From Pontixanthobacter rizhaonensis (GTDB lineage: Bacteria; Pseudomonadota; Alphaproteobacteria; Sphingomonadales; Sphingomonadaceae): 64,000 bases of DNA. Position numbers and translations under genes: made by a program. Under the pieces are notes generated by a model, which was not told the DNA's origin, ran no database searches, and was given only the letters and a program-made list of their open reading frames with translations. This document shows, in pieces, positions 36,747 through 46,216 of the stretch (its first letter is position 1; every line of letters starts with the position of its first letter). The stretch is taken from the NCBI RefSeq assembly GCF_012972675.1, contig NZ_JABCRE010000002.1:671001-735000 (forward strand). The letters are read 5' to 3'.

Positions 36747-36817
36747 CACAGATGCATCTATGCATCACCTGCTGCGCCGTCCAGTCGCTAGGTGAAAATT
36801 GACCCGATCAGGGCGGA

Positions 36818-38488
36818 TTACGCGCGTTGTCGCAATTCTGTGGGGGGCTGAGTATCTACTACAGTATTAGCCGGCACAATGTGGCTTTCGGTCTCAGCCG
36901 GTTTTGCCAGCAAGTCGTCCGCCGCCAGCCGTTCCCGCACTTTGGCGGCAGTCTCCGGACGGCCATAGAGGTAGCCTTGCCCTTTCATCTGCCCTTTGCC
37001 TTTTAGCGCTTCGAGAATGCGTTGATCTTCAATGCCTTCCGCAGTGATCGGCATATCCAGACCATCGCCGAGCGAGATGATCGCATTGACGATTTTCTCG
37101 CACGCATCTTCTGCGTTGAGCTCACCGACGAAGCTACGATCAATTTTCAACCGGTCAAATGGCAGCGTGCGCAATTGAGAGAGGCTGGAATAGCCGGTGC
37201 CAAAATCATCAAGGCTGATCTGGACGCCCTGGTTCTTCAGACTGGTGATCATCGACTTCACCACACCGATATTCTCATGCAGGCAGCTTTCGGTGATCTC
37301 GATTTCCAAACGCTGTGGCGGGAAATTGTGTCTTACCAGCAATTTGAGCAGCTTTTGAGAGAACCACGGATCCCTCAATTGGATGGGTGAAATGTTGACC
37401 GACAGCGTTATGGTGGCATCCCACTCTTTCGCATCCAGCAGCGCTTGTTCGATTAGCTGTTCAGACAGCGGGGCAATCACTCCCAATTCTTCGGCAACCG
37501 GAATGAAAATAGCGGGATTGACGAGGCCGAGCTCTGGCGAATTCCACCGTGCGAGCATCTCGAACCCAACGATCTTACCCGAGGTCAAATCAATCTGTTG
37601 TTCGTAATAGGGCTCAAATTCGTTTTCCAGAATACCGCGTTTAATCCCCGATTCCAGATCGTTACGGAAACGCAGTTCCTTTTCCATAGAGGTTTCAAAC
37701 CAGAAATATCGGTCTTTGCCCTGCTTCTTGGCGTGATACATTGCGATGTCGGCACGGTGCATTATCGCTTCACCATCCAGCAATGTGGTATCATCTGCCG
37801 GTTGTACCAGATTGGTCGCAATCCCGACGGAAATCGTTACTTCCACCGGATAGCCATCGATTTTCATGGGCTTGGAAACAACTGAGTTGAGGCTGCTTGC
37901 GACCTGATCAACCACGTCGGGGGCGTTTTTGTCAAACGTAACCACACAAGCGAACTCGTCACCGCCCAAACGCGCCAGAATTCCATCTGTGGGCAGAACA
38001 CTTTTTAGGCAGTTTGCAGTTTCTTTCAGCAATCTGTCGCCAACCTTGTGGCCGTTCAAATCATTGATTTGCTTGAAATTATCGAGGTCGATCATCAGAA
38101 ACGCAACCGCCTTATTTTCCGCAGCAGCTTTTTCGATCAGCTTGTCAGTCTCCGGGGTAATACTGCGGCGGTTCAGGCAGCCGGTAAGAGGATCGGTCTC
38201 GGCAAGGAATTGCGCGCGTTCTTCGGCCTTCCGGCGCTCTTCGATCTCGGCAATCAACTCACGGTAGCGCCGCATTCCAAAAATGATCAATGCGACATTG
38301 AGCAGCAGAGCATTCATCAAAATCGCATCAGGAGCGGACGTGCCTGTTGACCAGCTGCGCAATACTTGCGGCAGAACGGCGCTGCCCGTTCCCAAGAACA
38401 TAATGATCGCTGCGACTGCGATACCCAAGGCGACAACGTCGCGATTGGCACGTTTGCGCGTGTCCGTGGGTTTCTTCGTATTTTCCAC
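36818..38488 (-). CDS. Membrane-bound GGDEF-EAL cyclic di-GMP protein
   Basis: A 556-residue c-di-GMP turnover protein: two N-terminal membrane segments (about 17-42 and 55-72), a short coiled linker, a GGDEF domain with an intact active site (LARLGGDEFA, 175-179) and an EAL domain. The EAL signature reads EML (310-312); the catalytic Glu is kept, and DDFGTGYSSL and the KIDRSF motif are intact, so both activities are possible. No periplasmic sensor domain is evident. The start is GTG with AAGGGG 7 bases upstream. It stands alone downstream of dapF (tail 68 bases before). Confidence 0.92.
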   Translation of the reverse strand: MENTKKPTDTRKRANRDVVALGIAVAAIIMFLGTGSAVLPQVLRSWSTGTSAPDAILMNALLLNVALIIFGMRRYRELIAEIEERRKAEERAQFLAETDPLTGCLNRRSITPETDKLIEKAAAENKAVAFLMIDLDNFKQINDLNGHKVGDRLLKETANCLKSVLPTDGILARLGGDEFACVVTFDKNAPDVVDQVASSLNSVVSKPMKIDGYPVEVTISVGIATNLVQPADDTTLLDGEAIMHRADIAMYHAKKQGKDRYFWFETSMEKELRFRNDLESGIKRGILENEFEPYYEQQIDLTSGKIVGFEMLARWNSPELGLVNPAIFIPVAEELGVIAPLSEQLIEQALLDAKEWDATITLSVNISPIQLRDPWFSQKLLKLLVRHNFPPQRLEIEITESCLHENIGVVKSMITSLKNQGVQISLDDFGTGYSSLSQLRTLPFDRLKIDRSFVGELNAEDACEKIVNAIISLGDGLDMPITAEGIEDQRILEALKGKGQMKGQGYLYGRPETAAKVRERLAADDLLAKPAETESHIVPANTVVDTQPPTELRQRA

Positions 38489-38655
38489 TCTATTCCCCTT
38501 GCGGACAAATGCCCGCCAGCGACTTGGTTGGAGCCGCAGATTTTACCGCTAGATACATGCCCTGAATAAGTCGTTAATCTAGAATAGGCTGGACTGGAGA
38601 TATGCCCGAGGAACGGCTACCTTTGGCCCTCTTGTAATCGCGCTAGGAAGCTGCT

Positions 38656-39090
38656 GTGCCTCGTTATTGGCTGATGAAGTCGGAGCCCAACGTCTATGGT
38701 TGGGATGATCTGTTAGAAGAACAAGAAGGTACTTGGGACGGTGTCCGTAACCACCGCGCCAAGAACAACATGATCGCGATGGATGTCGGCGACCAAGTGT
38801 TCTTCTATCATTCAAATATCGGTTTGGAGATTGTCGGTATTGCCGAAGTGAGCGTTACTGGCATCAAAGACCCGACCGATCCAGAAGGCAAGTGGGACTG
38901 CGTAAAGATCAAACCCGTACGTAAATTGGCAGCGCCGGTCACTTTGAAACAAGTGAAGGCAGAGCCGCGCCTGGCGGATATGGAATTGGTCAGGTTGATG
39001 CGGCTGTCCGTTAGCGAGGTAACGCCAGAAGAATGGGATATCGTATTGGCTATGTCCGAACAGAACGCAAACGGGCACCAGCAAGCGTAG
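38656..39090 (+). CDS. EVE-domain protein
   Basis: A 144-residue PUA-like EVE domain, which in other proteins recognises modified bases in DNA or RNA. The typical start YWLMKSEPNVYGWDDL and WDGVRNHRAKNNMIAM, with GDQVFFYHSN, match the bacterial THYN1-like family. The start is a GTG with AGGAAG 5 bases upstream. The role in bacteria is not settled. Confidence 0.9.
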   Translation: MPRYWLMKSEPNVYGWDDLLEEQEGTWDGVRNHRAKNNMIAMDVGDQVFFYHSNIGLEIVGIAEVSVTGIKDPTDPEGKWDCVKIKPVRKLAAPVTLKQVKAEPRLADMELVRLMRLSVSEVTPEEWDIVLAMSEQNANGHQQA

Positions 39091-39177
39091 CATCAACGAA
39101 CAGCCTTAACGTCCCAAGCTGTGACAGCCGTGATTGAGCAGCAGCGCTATAGTTAGCATTCCGTTAACAGCGCCATC

Positions 39178-39369
39178 ATGAGACGATCACTTGTACTGAC
39201 AGACGAAACCGCGGGCCATCCATTTCTGGCATCGCTTCCGCCGCATATACGGACGGATGCGATACCGTTGAAGGCTCGACCCAAGCTCCGCCTGACACGG
39301 GCGGATATACGCGGCTTTGCTCTCGCCTATTTGGGGTGTTTTGTGGCGGTATCTGTTTTTATTGCATGA
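39178..39369 (+). CDS. Small hypothetical protein with one membrane segment
   Basis: A 63-residue reading frame: a polar N-terminal half with basic residues (KARPKLRLTRADIR) and a C-terminal hydrophobic segment (about 46-63, FALAYLGCFVAVSVFIA) that would anchor it in the membrane. No ribosome site is obvious and no family is recognised. It ends 4 bases before the convergent LplT-like gene. Coding is plausible, not proven. Confidence 0.4.
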   Translation: MRRSLVLTDETAGHPFLASLPPHIRTDAIPLKARPKLRLTRADIRGFALAYLGCFVAVSVFIA

Positions 39370-39373
39370 CGCG

Positions 39374-40723
39374 CTAAAGCGCAGCGGCAGCTTGCACTTC
39401 GGCCTTAAATAAACGGCGCCCCAGCCAGGCCGAGATCAAACACATCACTGCACTCACCAGAATTTGCTCTGTGATGGGAATACCTGCTGCGGTGAGCGCC
39501 ATGGATAACAGCGCGCCGCCAACCATTGCGCCGGAATTGACGATATTATTAGCGGCGATTGTCCGCGCTGCCTGTTCTGGCTTCGCTCTGGTGGTTAGAA
39601 ACGCGTAAAGCGGAACCACGAACATTCCCCCGGCAACAGCAATACCTAGCAGTGTGAGCAGCAGGATGGTTGCCATCGGCCACGCCAAAAATTCGCTGAC
39701 TGACAATAGCTGTTCTGGTTGATCCGCTTCCCAGATTTTGGTGACCAGATAAAACGCCACCACAAACAGTCCCATGACAATCACGGATATCGGTGAATAC
39801 CGCGCGGATACTGTGCCCTTCAACAGGGTATTGATCGCGACCGAACCGGCCGCCACACCAACGGAAAAGACGACCAGGAACAGGCTGGCGACTTCTTTGC
39901 TGGCCATAATCGTATTTTTGGCGAGGGGCGGGAACTGGATGAACAGCACCGCGCCGATGGTCCAAAAGAAACTGATCGCCAAAATTGCGAAGAAGATTTC
40001 CCGGTTCAACATTGTTTCGCGAATGAGATTTGTTGACGCGCGCCATATGTTCCAGTCGATCTTCTCAAGCGCTCCTTGCCGCGGTGCATCGGGGATTTCG
40101 CGGCTGACGAAATACCCCGCAATCGCGGTTCCGATGATGCCGATGGCTGCCCATTCCACGGGAATCCACCCGGCAAGAATGGTCCCTGAAAGGATCGCAA
40201 CATATGTGCCTGCTTCGACAAGGCCTGTGCCTGCTAGCACCTCCTCTTTACGCAAATGCTGGGGAAGGATGGCATACTTAATCGGGCCGAGGAATGTGGA
40301 TTGAACGCCCGTTAAAAAGAGGGCGAACAACAGCAGGACAATCGGAAATGTGGTGTTGATGGTCGTAAAGCCCAGCGGGATCGTCACCGGCATCACATAG
40401 CCCTGCCACGCCAGCAGCAAGCCTGCGCTGCCGATAAGCATCAGGATGATTTCGCACGCCTTTACCTTACGAACGATTGCGGCCTTGTCGTACATATCTG
40501 CAAGTTGGCCAGCTAAGGCAGAAAGCACAAAGAACGGCAGAATAAACAGGCCCGACGCGACTGCGCTGAATAGGCCTTCTGCTTCCTCTGAATCGTAGAT
40601 GCTGTACACTACGAACAGCACCATAGCGGTCTTGTAAAGATTGTCGTTGAACGCGTTAAACAGCTGGGTCACGAATAGCGGCAGGAAACGCCTGCGGCGC
40701 AAGAGATGCGTCGTTGTGGTCAT
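39374..40723 (-). CDS. MFS transporter, LplT-like (lysophospholipid transporter type)
   Basis: A 449-residue major facilitator protein with about 12 membrane segments. The N-terminal LFVTQLFNAFNDNLYKTAMV and STFLGPIKYAILPQHL stretches match the LplT branch, which in E. coli moves lysophospholipids inward for re-acylation. In E. coli LplT is paired with the acyltransferase Aas; none is next to it here, so the substrate is inferred only from family. GGGG precedes the ATG. Confidence 0.82.
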   Translation of the reverse strand: MTTTTHLLRRRRFLPLFVTQLFNAFNDNLYKTAMVLFVVYSIYDSEEAEGLFSAVASGLFILPFFVLSALAGQLADMYDKAAIVRKVKACEIILMLIGSAGLLLAWQGYVMPVTIPLGFTTINTTFPIVLLLFALFLTGVQSTFLGPIKYAILPQHLRKEEVLAGTGLVEAGTYVAILSGTILAGWIPVEWAAIGIIGTAIAGYFVSREIPDAPRQGALEKIDWNIWRASTNLIRETMLNREIFFAILAISFFWTIGAVLFIQFPPLAKNTIMASKEVASLFLVVFSVGVAAGSVAINTLLKGTVSARYSPISVIVMGLFVVAFYLVTKIWEADQPEQLLSVSEFLAWPMATILLLTLLGIAVAGGMFVVPLYAFLTTRAKPEQAARTIAANNIVNSGAMVGGALLSMALTAAGIPITEQILVSAVMCLISAWLGRRLFKAEVQAAAAL

Positions 40724-40862
40724 AAAGCCCCAAATGTCTAATTTGCAGTCGGTGTAATGGTTTGGTCAAAATGGACAAGGGCAAACAGTCTGGCGCAAAG
40801 GGTGGGACAAGCTCGTTCTAGTGCTTTTACCCCACGGCCTAGTTCGCTAAGGACCGCGCATC

Positions 40863-41471
40863 ATGCTGACGCTACCCAACATCCTGACGCTTTCGCGCAT
40901 CGTGGCCGTGCCGTTGCTGGCCTTTCTTTTGTGGTGGCCAGATTGGCAGTTGGGCTATGCTCTGGCGGTCGTGCTGTACGGGTTAATGGCGATTACGGAC
41001 TATTTTGACGGGTATCTGGCCCGATCAAGCGGCGCGGTGTCTAAGCTGGGTATCTTTTTGGATCCGATCGCGGACAAGATAATGGTGGCTGCGGTCATTC
41101 TGGTTCTGACCGCGCAAGGCTTCTTAAGGGGGCCATATGTCGGCGATTTGCATGTCGTTGCCGGGCTGATCATTCTGGTGAGAGAGATCGCTGTTTCTGG
41201 ACTGCGAGAATTTCTAGCCGGGCTTAAAGTGTCCGTCCCCGTCACCAAATTGGCAAAGTGGAAAACGACTTTGCAGCTGGTCGCGCTCGGGGCGCTTATC
41301 GGGGGCGGTGCCTTACATGGGCCGCCGCCAATTTCCGTGGAAGACGCAGCCAAGCCATTTTCAGAACAATGGATGCATCTGGTCGGCCTTGTCAGCCTAT
41401 GGGGCGCTGCCGCTTTAACCGTGATAACCGGCTGGGATTATTTGCGGGTTGGTCTCAAACATATGGACTGA
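40863..41471 (+). CDS. pgsA: CDP-diacylglycerol-glycerol-3-phosphate 3-phosphatidyltransferase
   Basis: First committed step of phosphatidylglycerol and cardiolipin synthesis. The 202 residues have the family start LTLPNILTLSRIVAVPLLAF and the CDP-alcohol phosphatidyltransferase motif DYFDGYLAR...G...LDPIADK. Four to five membrane segments are visible. AAGGA lies 8 bases before the ATG. With cdsA, pssA and psd it gives the window most of the glycerophospholipid pathway, though at separate loci. Confidence 0.95.
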   Translation: MLTLPNILTLSRIVAVPLLAFLLWWPDWQLGYALAVVLYGLMAITDYFDGYLARSSGAVSKLGIFLDPIADKIMVAAVILVLTAQGFLRGPYVGDLHVVAGLIILVREIAVSGLREFLAGLKVSVPVTKLAKWKTTLQLVALGALIGGGALHGPPPISVEDAAKPFSEQWMHLVGLVSLWGAAALTVITGWDYLRVGLKHMD

Positions 41472-41482
41472 CCCGTGGTCGG

Positions 41483-41860
41483 TCAGCCAACGCCGATTTC
41501 GGGTAACAAATTATTGTTGGGCTCCGAACCGATAAGGGGGATACCGAAACGATCGCGCGGGTCGTGCTGGTCGAAGTCCTCTTGGCTGCTGGAGAAGCCG
41601 AAATACTCTACGACTCGTTGATGCAGAACCGTCTCAAATTTGACACCGGCGTTGCGGCCGACTTTCCAGACAATCTTCCCCGGTACGGCGCCCAAGTCCT
41701 TTAGAACGACGTCAATGCTGTCGCCTTCTGACGCTGCGATATTTCCGGTTTCGATCATGCAGCCGCCGCTTGATAAATTGTACAGCATGACAAAGTCACG
41801 AACGTCGTCGATGACGCATTCGATTTCTTGGTCGACAATAAAACGGTTGTAGGAACGCAT
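41483..41860 (-). CDS. PilZ-domain protein
   Basis: A 125-residue protein with a PilZ-like beta-barrel: RxxxR-type start (MRSYNRFIVDQEIEC), the strand motif LYNLSSGGCMIET (equivalent to DxSxxG) and GKIVWKVGRNAGVKF. The basic c-di-GMP ligands are only partly present, so binding is uncertain. The ATG at 41860 has AAGGG 7 bases upstream; a GTG at 41878 would bury that site. Two genes with c-di-GMP links (this and the GGDEF-EAL protein) lie within 5 kb but are not adjacent. Confidence 0.8.
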   Translation of the reverse strand: MRSYNRFIVDQEIECVIDDVRDFVMLYNLSSGGCMIETGNIAASEGDSIDVVLKDLGAVPGKIVWKVGRNAGVKFETVLHQRVVEYFGFSSSQEDFDQHDPRDRFGIPLIGSEPNNNLLPEIGVG

Positions 41861-41972
41861 GATCTGACCCTTCTTCACCCCGCCGATTTTTCGGCCTAGG
41901 TGTCGTTACATAACCTAACATTTACCAATAAACTGTGAATCGGGCGGTAGCGGTCGGCTGACTGCGCCTGAC

Positions 41973-42869
41973 TCAGCCGATGCGAAGCTCTTCCGCCAGA
42001 AGCTTAAACTCTTCTGCTCGAGGAGATCTTTTTCGCCAGACAAGCGCGATTTCACGGCTGGCATTGGCTGCCCTTAGCGGGCGAGCGATGATATCCGTTC
42101 CCGTAAGTATGCCGGCATCAATCGCCATTTCAGGCAGCATTGTAACACCCAGCCCATTGTCGACCATTTGCACCAATGTGTGCAAGCTTGTGCCGATCAT
42201 CGTCGCGCTTGCGCTCAATTCTGGCCGGTTACAGGCAGCTAAGGCGTGTTCTTTAAGGCAGTGACCATCCTCCAGCAGCAATAGCTGCCCTTCATCAAGC
42301 ATAGACGGGGGGATGCTTTCAGGCGGATCGCGTGGTTCATCCTTTGGAAACGCGACAAATAACGCGTCACTAGAAATCGGCTCAAAATCGACTTCGCCTG
42401 TCGGGAACGGTAGAGCCAACAAGACACAATCGGCCCGGCCATGATGCAGGGACTCGATGGCATCGGTGCTGGTTTCTTCGCGGAGGAATAGCTTCAGGGA
42501 AGGGCGCTCCTGCCGCAATCGCGGCAAAATGCGTGGTAACAGAAATGGGGCAATTGTCGGGATTACACTCATCCGTAATTCACCCGATAATGGTTTGCCC
42601 GATGCTTGAACCAATTCGCTGAGCTCTTCTGCTTCACGTAAAAGCCGGTGGGCCTTGGCGACCACGGAATTGCCCAATGGCGTAAACCGCACAACCCTGC
42701 GGCTGCGTTCCACCAGCGTCACTCCCAGTAACGTCTCTAATTCTCTGATGCCGGCAGACAGCGTCGATTGGGATACAAAGCTTGCTTCAGCCGCCCGGCC
42801 AAAATGGCCGTGCTCATGCAAGGCAACCAAATATTGCAGTTGCTTTATTGTTGGCAGATAGGTGCTCAC
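41973..42869 (-). CDS. oxyR: LysR-family peroxide sensor OxyR
   Basis: Transcription factor that activates the hydrogen peroxide defence. The 298 residues have the LysR helix-turn-helix (about 10-65, HFGRAAEASFVSQSTLSAGIREL) and an effector domain with the redox Cys pair in DGHCLKEHALAAC (Cys204 and Cys213), the spacing of E. coli Cys199/208. The start is GTG, overlapping the rnd stop by 4 nt. No catalase or ahpC gene is next to it, so it acts at a distance. Confidence 0.93.
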   Translation of the reverse strand: MSTYLPTIKQLQYLVALHEHGHFGRAAEASFVSQSTLSAGIRELETLLGVTLVERSRRVVRFTPLGNSVVAKAHRLLREAEELSELVQASGKPLSGELRMSVIPTIAPFLLPRILPRLRQERPSLKLFLREETSTDAIESLHHGRADCVLLALPFPTGEVDFEPISSDALFVAFPKDEPRDPPESIPPSMLDEGQLLLLEDGHCLKEHALAACNRPELSASATMIGTSLHTLVQMVDNGLGVTMLPEMAIDAGILTGTDIIARPLRAANASREIALVWRKRSPRAEEFKLLAEELRIG

Positions 42870-44155
42870 TCAGGCGCAGCTTCTTCTGATGGGGCCTCTT
42901 CAGTAGCGGCCTCGCCTGCTGCTACTGGGTCGGTTGCAGCCTCAGCGCCACCCTCCGGGGCTTCTGTTTCCGCTATAATATCAGCACGCATATCGTCTGC
43001 ATTGCTCATTACCAGCTTGCCATTCTTTACCGCAAAGCCGGTTTTCCCTTCGACCAGTTCAAGCGCATCTTTGCCGAACACTTCGTAACGCCAGCCGTGC
43101 AATATCGGCAGATCGCGTATCCCCGCAGCGAGAGCTTCCAGCTCGTCAGATTTGGTCAGTAATCGGCTGGCAACGTCAATCTCGCGAGATCGGATTTTGA
43201 GCAATAGCTTCAACAAATCCGCAACCAATGCGCCTTCTTTACCAAGTGGCGCACCGCGTTTCGATTTGGTCGGCATTTCATCTTTTGGCAGAGGCTCTGC
43301 GCCTGCAAGCACATCCATCAACCGTTTACCGATATCATTTTCGCGCCATGCATTGGACAGGCCGCGAACTTTGGCAAGATCTGCCTGTTTTTTGGGTGGG
43401 TGGCTGGCCACGTCAGATAGGGTTTCATCGCGCATGATGCGCCCGCGGGGGATATCTTTGTGCTGGGCTTCGCCCTCCCGCCATCCGGCCAGTGCTTTCA
43501 GACGGCCTAAAACCTGCGGATTGCGTCCGGCTGACCGGATACGGCGCCATGCATTATGCGGATCATGCCGGTAATTGGCCGGGTCTGCCAGTTTTTCCAT
43601 TTCTGCATTGAGCCAGGCCCCGCGGCCTGTCTTAATCAGCTTCTTCAGCATCATCGGGAATATCTTCGCGAGATGCGTCACGTCGCCGATCGCATATTCG
43701 ATCTGACGGTCGGTCAATGGTCTGCGGCCCCAATCGGTAAAACGTGCGCCCTTATCAACAGTGATCCCCAGCCAGCTTTCGCACAAATTGGCATATCCAA
43801 TCTGCTCGCTCTGGCTGATTGCCATCATTGCGATTTGCGTATCGAAGATAGGATGCGGCGTTTTGCCAGTTAGATTATAGATGATTTCCACATCTTGCCC
43901 GCCAGCGTGGAAAATTTTCAAAATGTCTTCATTCTCGCACATGAGATCAAGCAGGCTGGTCAGATCAATGCCGTCCGCCATTGGATCAATCGCCGCAGCT
44001 TCTTCCTCATTGCCGATTTGAACAAGGCATAATTCCGGCCAATATGTGTTTTCGCGCATGAATTCGGTGTCGATGCACACGAAGTCGGATTGTGCGAGGC
44101 GAGCGACCAATTCATCAAGAGCCTCGGTCGTCGTAATCAAATCATGTATTTTCAT
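42866..44155 (-). CDS. rnd: Ribonuclease D
   Basis: 3'-5' exoribonuclease that trims tRNA precursors. The 429 residues have the DEDD exonuclease domain: FVCIDTEFMRE (Asp29, Glu31), FHAGGQDVEIIYN, and YAIGDVTHLAKIF, followed by an HRDC domain (about 205-285). The last 45 residues are Ala/Glu-rich and look disordered, an extension beyond the typical enzyme. oxyR follows with a 4-nt overlap. Confidence 0.94.
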   Translation of the reverse strand: MKIHDLITTTEALDELVARLAQSDFVCIDTEFMRENTYWPELCLVQIGNEEEAAAIDPMADGIDLTSLLDLMCENEDILKIFHAGGQDVEIIYNLTGKTPHPIFDTQIAMMAISQSEQIGYANLCESWLGITVDKGARFTDWGRRPLTDRQIEYAIGDVTHLAKIFPMMLKKLIKTGRGAWLNAEMEKLADPANYRHDPHNAWRRIRSAGRNPQVLGRLKALAGWREGEAQHKDIPRGRIMRDETLSDVASHPPKKQADLAKVRGLSNAWRENDIGKRLMDVLAGAEPLPKDEMPTKSKRGAPLGKEGALVADLLKLLLKIRSREIDVASRLLTKSDELEALAAGIRDLPILHGWRYEVFGKDALELVEGKTGFAVKNGKLVMSNADDMRADIIAETEAPEGGAEAATDPVAAGEAATEEAPSEEAAPE

Positions 44156-44331
44156 AGTACTTTTCTGTATGCGGGCGGAGTACCGCCACTCGGGAGTCGC
44201 ATCAGCGTTCTGTCACCTTGACAAAACCCCGCAGTTCCCCTGTTAGCCCGCGCATAGCCCAAATGAGATTTATGCGGGTGCGCAGATATTGCGCTCCTAG
44301 CGCCATAGTCCGAAAATTGGAAAGATTTTAG

Positions 44332-46116
44332 ATGCACGCCTATCGTACCCACAACTGCGCAGCTTTGACCGAGGCCAATGTTGGCGAAACTGTGCGCCTG
44401 TCCGGCTGGATTCACCGCAAGCGCGACCATGGCGGTGTGTTGTTCGTCGATTTGCGCGATCATTACGGTCTGACGCAGATTGTTGCTGACGAAGATTCTC
44501 CTGCGCTGCCAATTCTGGATGGCCTACGTGTTGAAAGCGTCGTCACGATCGATGGCGAAGTTAAGGCGCGGGCGGAGGGTACAACCAATGCCAACCTTCC
44601 GACCGGTGATATTGAAGTGTTTGCGCGGTCGGTTACGGTTCAGTCACAGGCGAATGAACTACCGCTGCCGGTTGCGGGGGAGCAGGAATATCCTGAAGAA
44701 ATCCGCCTAAAGTACCGTTTTATCGATTTGCGCCGCGAGCGGGTGCACGCCAACATCATGCTGCGCAATCAGGTGATCACATCGCTGCGGGGCCGCATGA
44801 CGGCGCAAGGCTTTACAGAGTTTCAGACCCCGATCTTGGGCGCTTCCAGCCCGGAAGGCGCGCGCGATTATCTGGTCCCGAGCCGTTTGCACCCCGGCAG
44901 CTTTTACGCTCTGCCGCAAGCGCCGCAAATGTTCAAACAGTTGCTGATGGTTGCCGGTTTCGACCGCTATTTCCAGATTGCCCCCTGTTTCCGCGATGAA
45001 GATTTGCGTTCGGATCGCAGCCCTGAATTTTACCAGCTCGATCTGGAAATGAGCTTTGTCACGCAGGAAGATGTGTTCCAGGCCTTGGAACCTGTACTTG
45101 CGGGTGTTTTTGAGGAATTTGCAGACGGCAAAACTGTAACCCCTGCCGGCGAATTCCCGCGCATTCCGTATAAGGAAGCGATGCTGAAATATGGCAGCGA
45201 TAAGCCCGATTTGCGCAATCCGCTGTTGATTTCTGATGTCACCAGCCACTTCACCAAGTCGGGCTTTGGCCTGTTTGAGAAAATCGTTGGCGGGGGCGGG
45301 GTGGTCCGCGTGGTTCCTGCACCGAAAACCAACGAGAAAAGCCGCAAGTTCTTCGATGATATGAACAATTGGGCACGCGGCGAAGGTTTTGCCGGTCTTG
45401 GCTATGTCACGCGCAAGGGCGGCGAGTTTGGCGGACCTATCGCGAAGAACCACGGTCCAGAGCTGATGGCGAAGCTCTATGAGGAACTGGGCCTTGGCGA
45501 TGATGACGGATTGTTCTTTGCCGCTGGTAAAGAAAAAGAGGCCGCCAAATTGGCAGGCGCAGCTCGTACTCGCTGCGCGGAGGAACTTGGCCTGATCGAA
45601 GAAGGTTGTTTCAAATTCTGCTGGATCGTCGATTTCCCGATGTTCGAATATGATGAAGAGAACAAGAAAGTCGATTTCAGCCACAACCCGTTCTCCATGC
45701 CGCAAGGCGAGATGGAAGCACTGGAAACGCAGGATCCGCTCGACATTCTGGCCTGGCAATATGACATTGTCTGCAATGGTTATGAGCTGTCCAGCGGGGC
45801 GATCCGGAATCACAAGCCGGAAATCATGTACAAGGCTTTTGAAGTCGCGGGTTACGACAATGCGACCGTCGATAAAGAATTTGGCGGTATGATCGAAGCG
45901 TTCAAGTTGGGCGCGCCGCCGCATGGTGGTTCTGCGCCAGGTATCGACCGGATCGTAATGTTGCTCGCGGATGAGCCGAACATTCGCGAAGTGATCGCGT
46001 TCCCGCTCAATCAGAAAGCGCAAGATTTGATGATGGGCGCGCCTAACGGGGTATCCAACCAGCAATTGCGCGACGTGCATATTCGTGTTGTTGAGCCGCC
46101 TAAGCCCGCATCTTAA
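44332..46116 (+). CDS. aspS: Aspartyl-tRNA synthetase
   Basis: Class II synthetase of 594 residues, the bacterial size. It has the N-terminal OB anticodon domain ([23 protein letters not shown]), motif 2 ([18 protein letters not shown]), the bacterial GAD insertion and motif 3 ([11 protein letters not shown]). Most alphaproteobacteria have the non-discriminating form that also charges tRNA-Asn; this cannot be decided here. GGAAAG lies 8 bases before the ATG. Confidence 0.97.
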   Translation: MHAYRTHNCAALTEANVGETVRLSGWIHRKRDHGGVLFVDLRDHYGLTQIVADEDSPALPILDGLRVESVVTIDGEVKARAEGTTNANLPTGDIEVFARSVTVQSQANELPLPVAGEQEYPEEIRLKYRFIDLRRERVHANIMLRNQVITSLRGRMTAQGFTEFQTPILGASSPEGARDYLVPSRLHPGSFYALPQAPQMFKQLLMVAGFDRYFQIAPCFRDEDLRSDRSPEFYQLDLEMSFVTQEDVFQALEPVLAGVFEEFADGKTVTPAGEFPRIPYKEAMLKYGSDKPDLRNPLLISDVTSHFTKSGFGLFEKIVGGGGVVRVVPAPKTNEKSRKFFDDMNNWARGEGFAGLGYVTRKGGEFGGPIAKNHGPELMAKLYEELGLGDDDGLFFAAGKEKEAAKLAGAARTRCAEELGLIEEGCFKFCWIVDFPMFEYDEENKKVDFSHNPFSMPQGEMEALETQDPLDILAWQYDIVCNGYELSSGAIRNHKPEIMYKAFEVAGYDNATVDKEFGGMIEAFKLGAPPHGGSAPGIDRIVMLLADEPNIREVIAFPLNQKAQDLMMGAPNGVSNQQLRDVHIRVVEPPKPAS

Positions 46117-46216
46117 GAACGCTCCACCTTAACGATAGGGCGCTTCATCCTTCATTGCAGGTTCAATTGATTGTTGGCTAAATTACCGCACAGCAATCAA
46201 TTGTAGGGGGTGAATT

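Noticed and set aside
44707-46080. A 457-codon open frame on the minus strand opposite aspS
   Set aside because: aspS is unmistakable on the other strand. The antisense product is rich in His/Arg/Phe with no domain, as expected from a shadow frame of a biased coding sequence.
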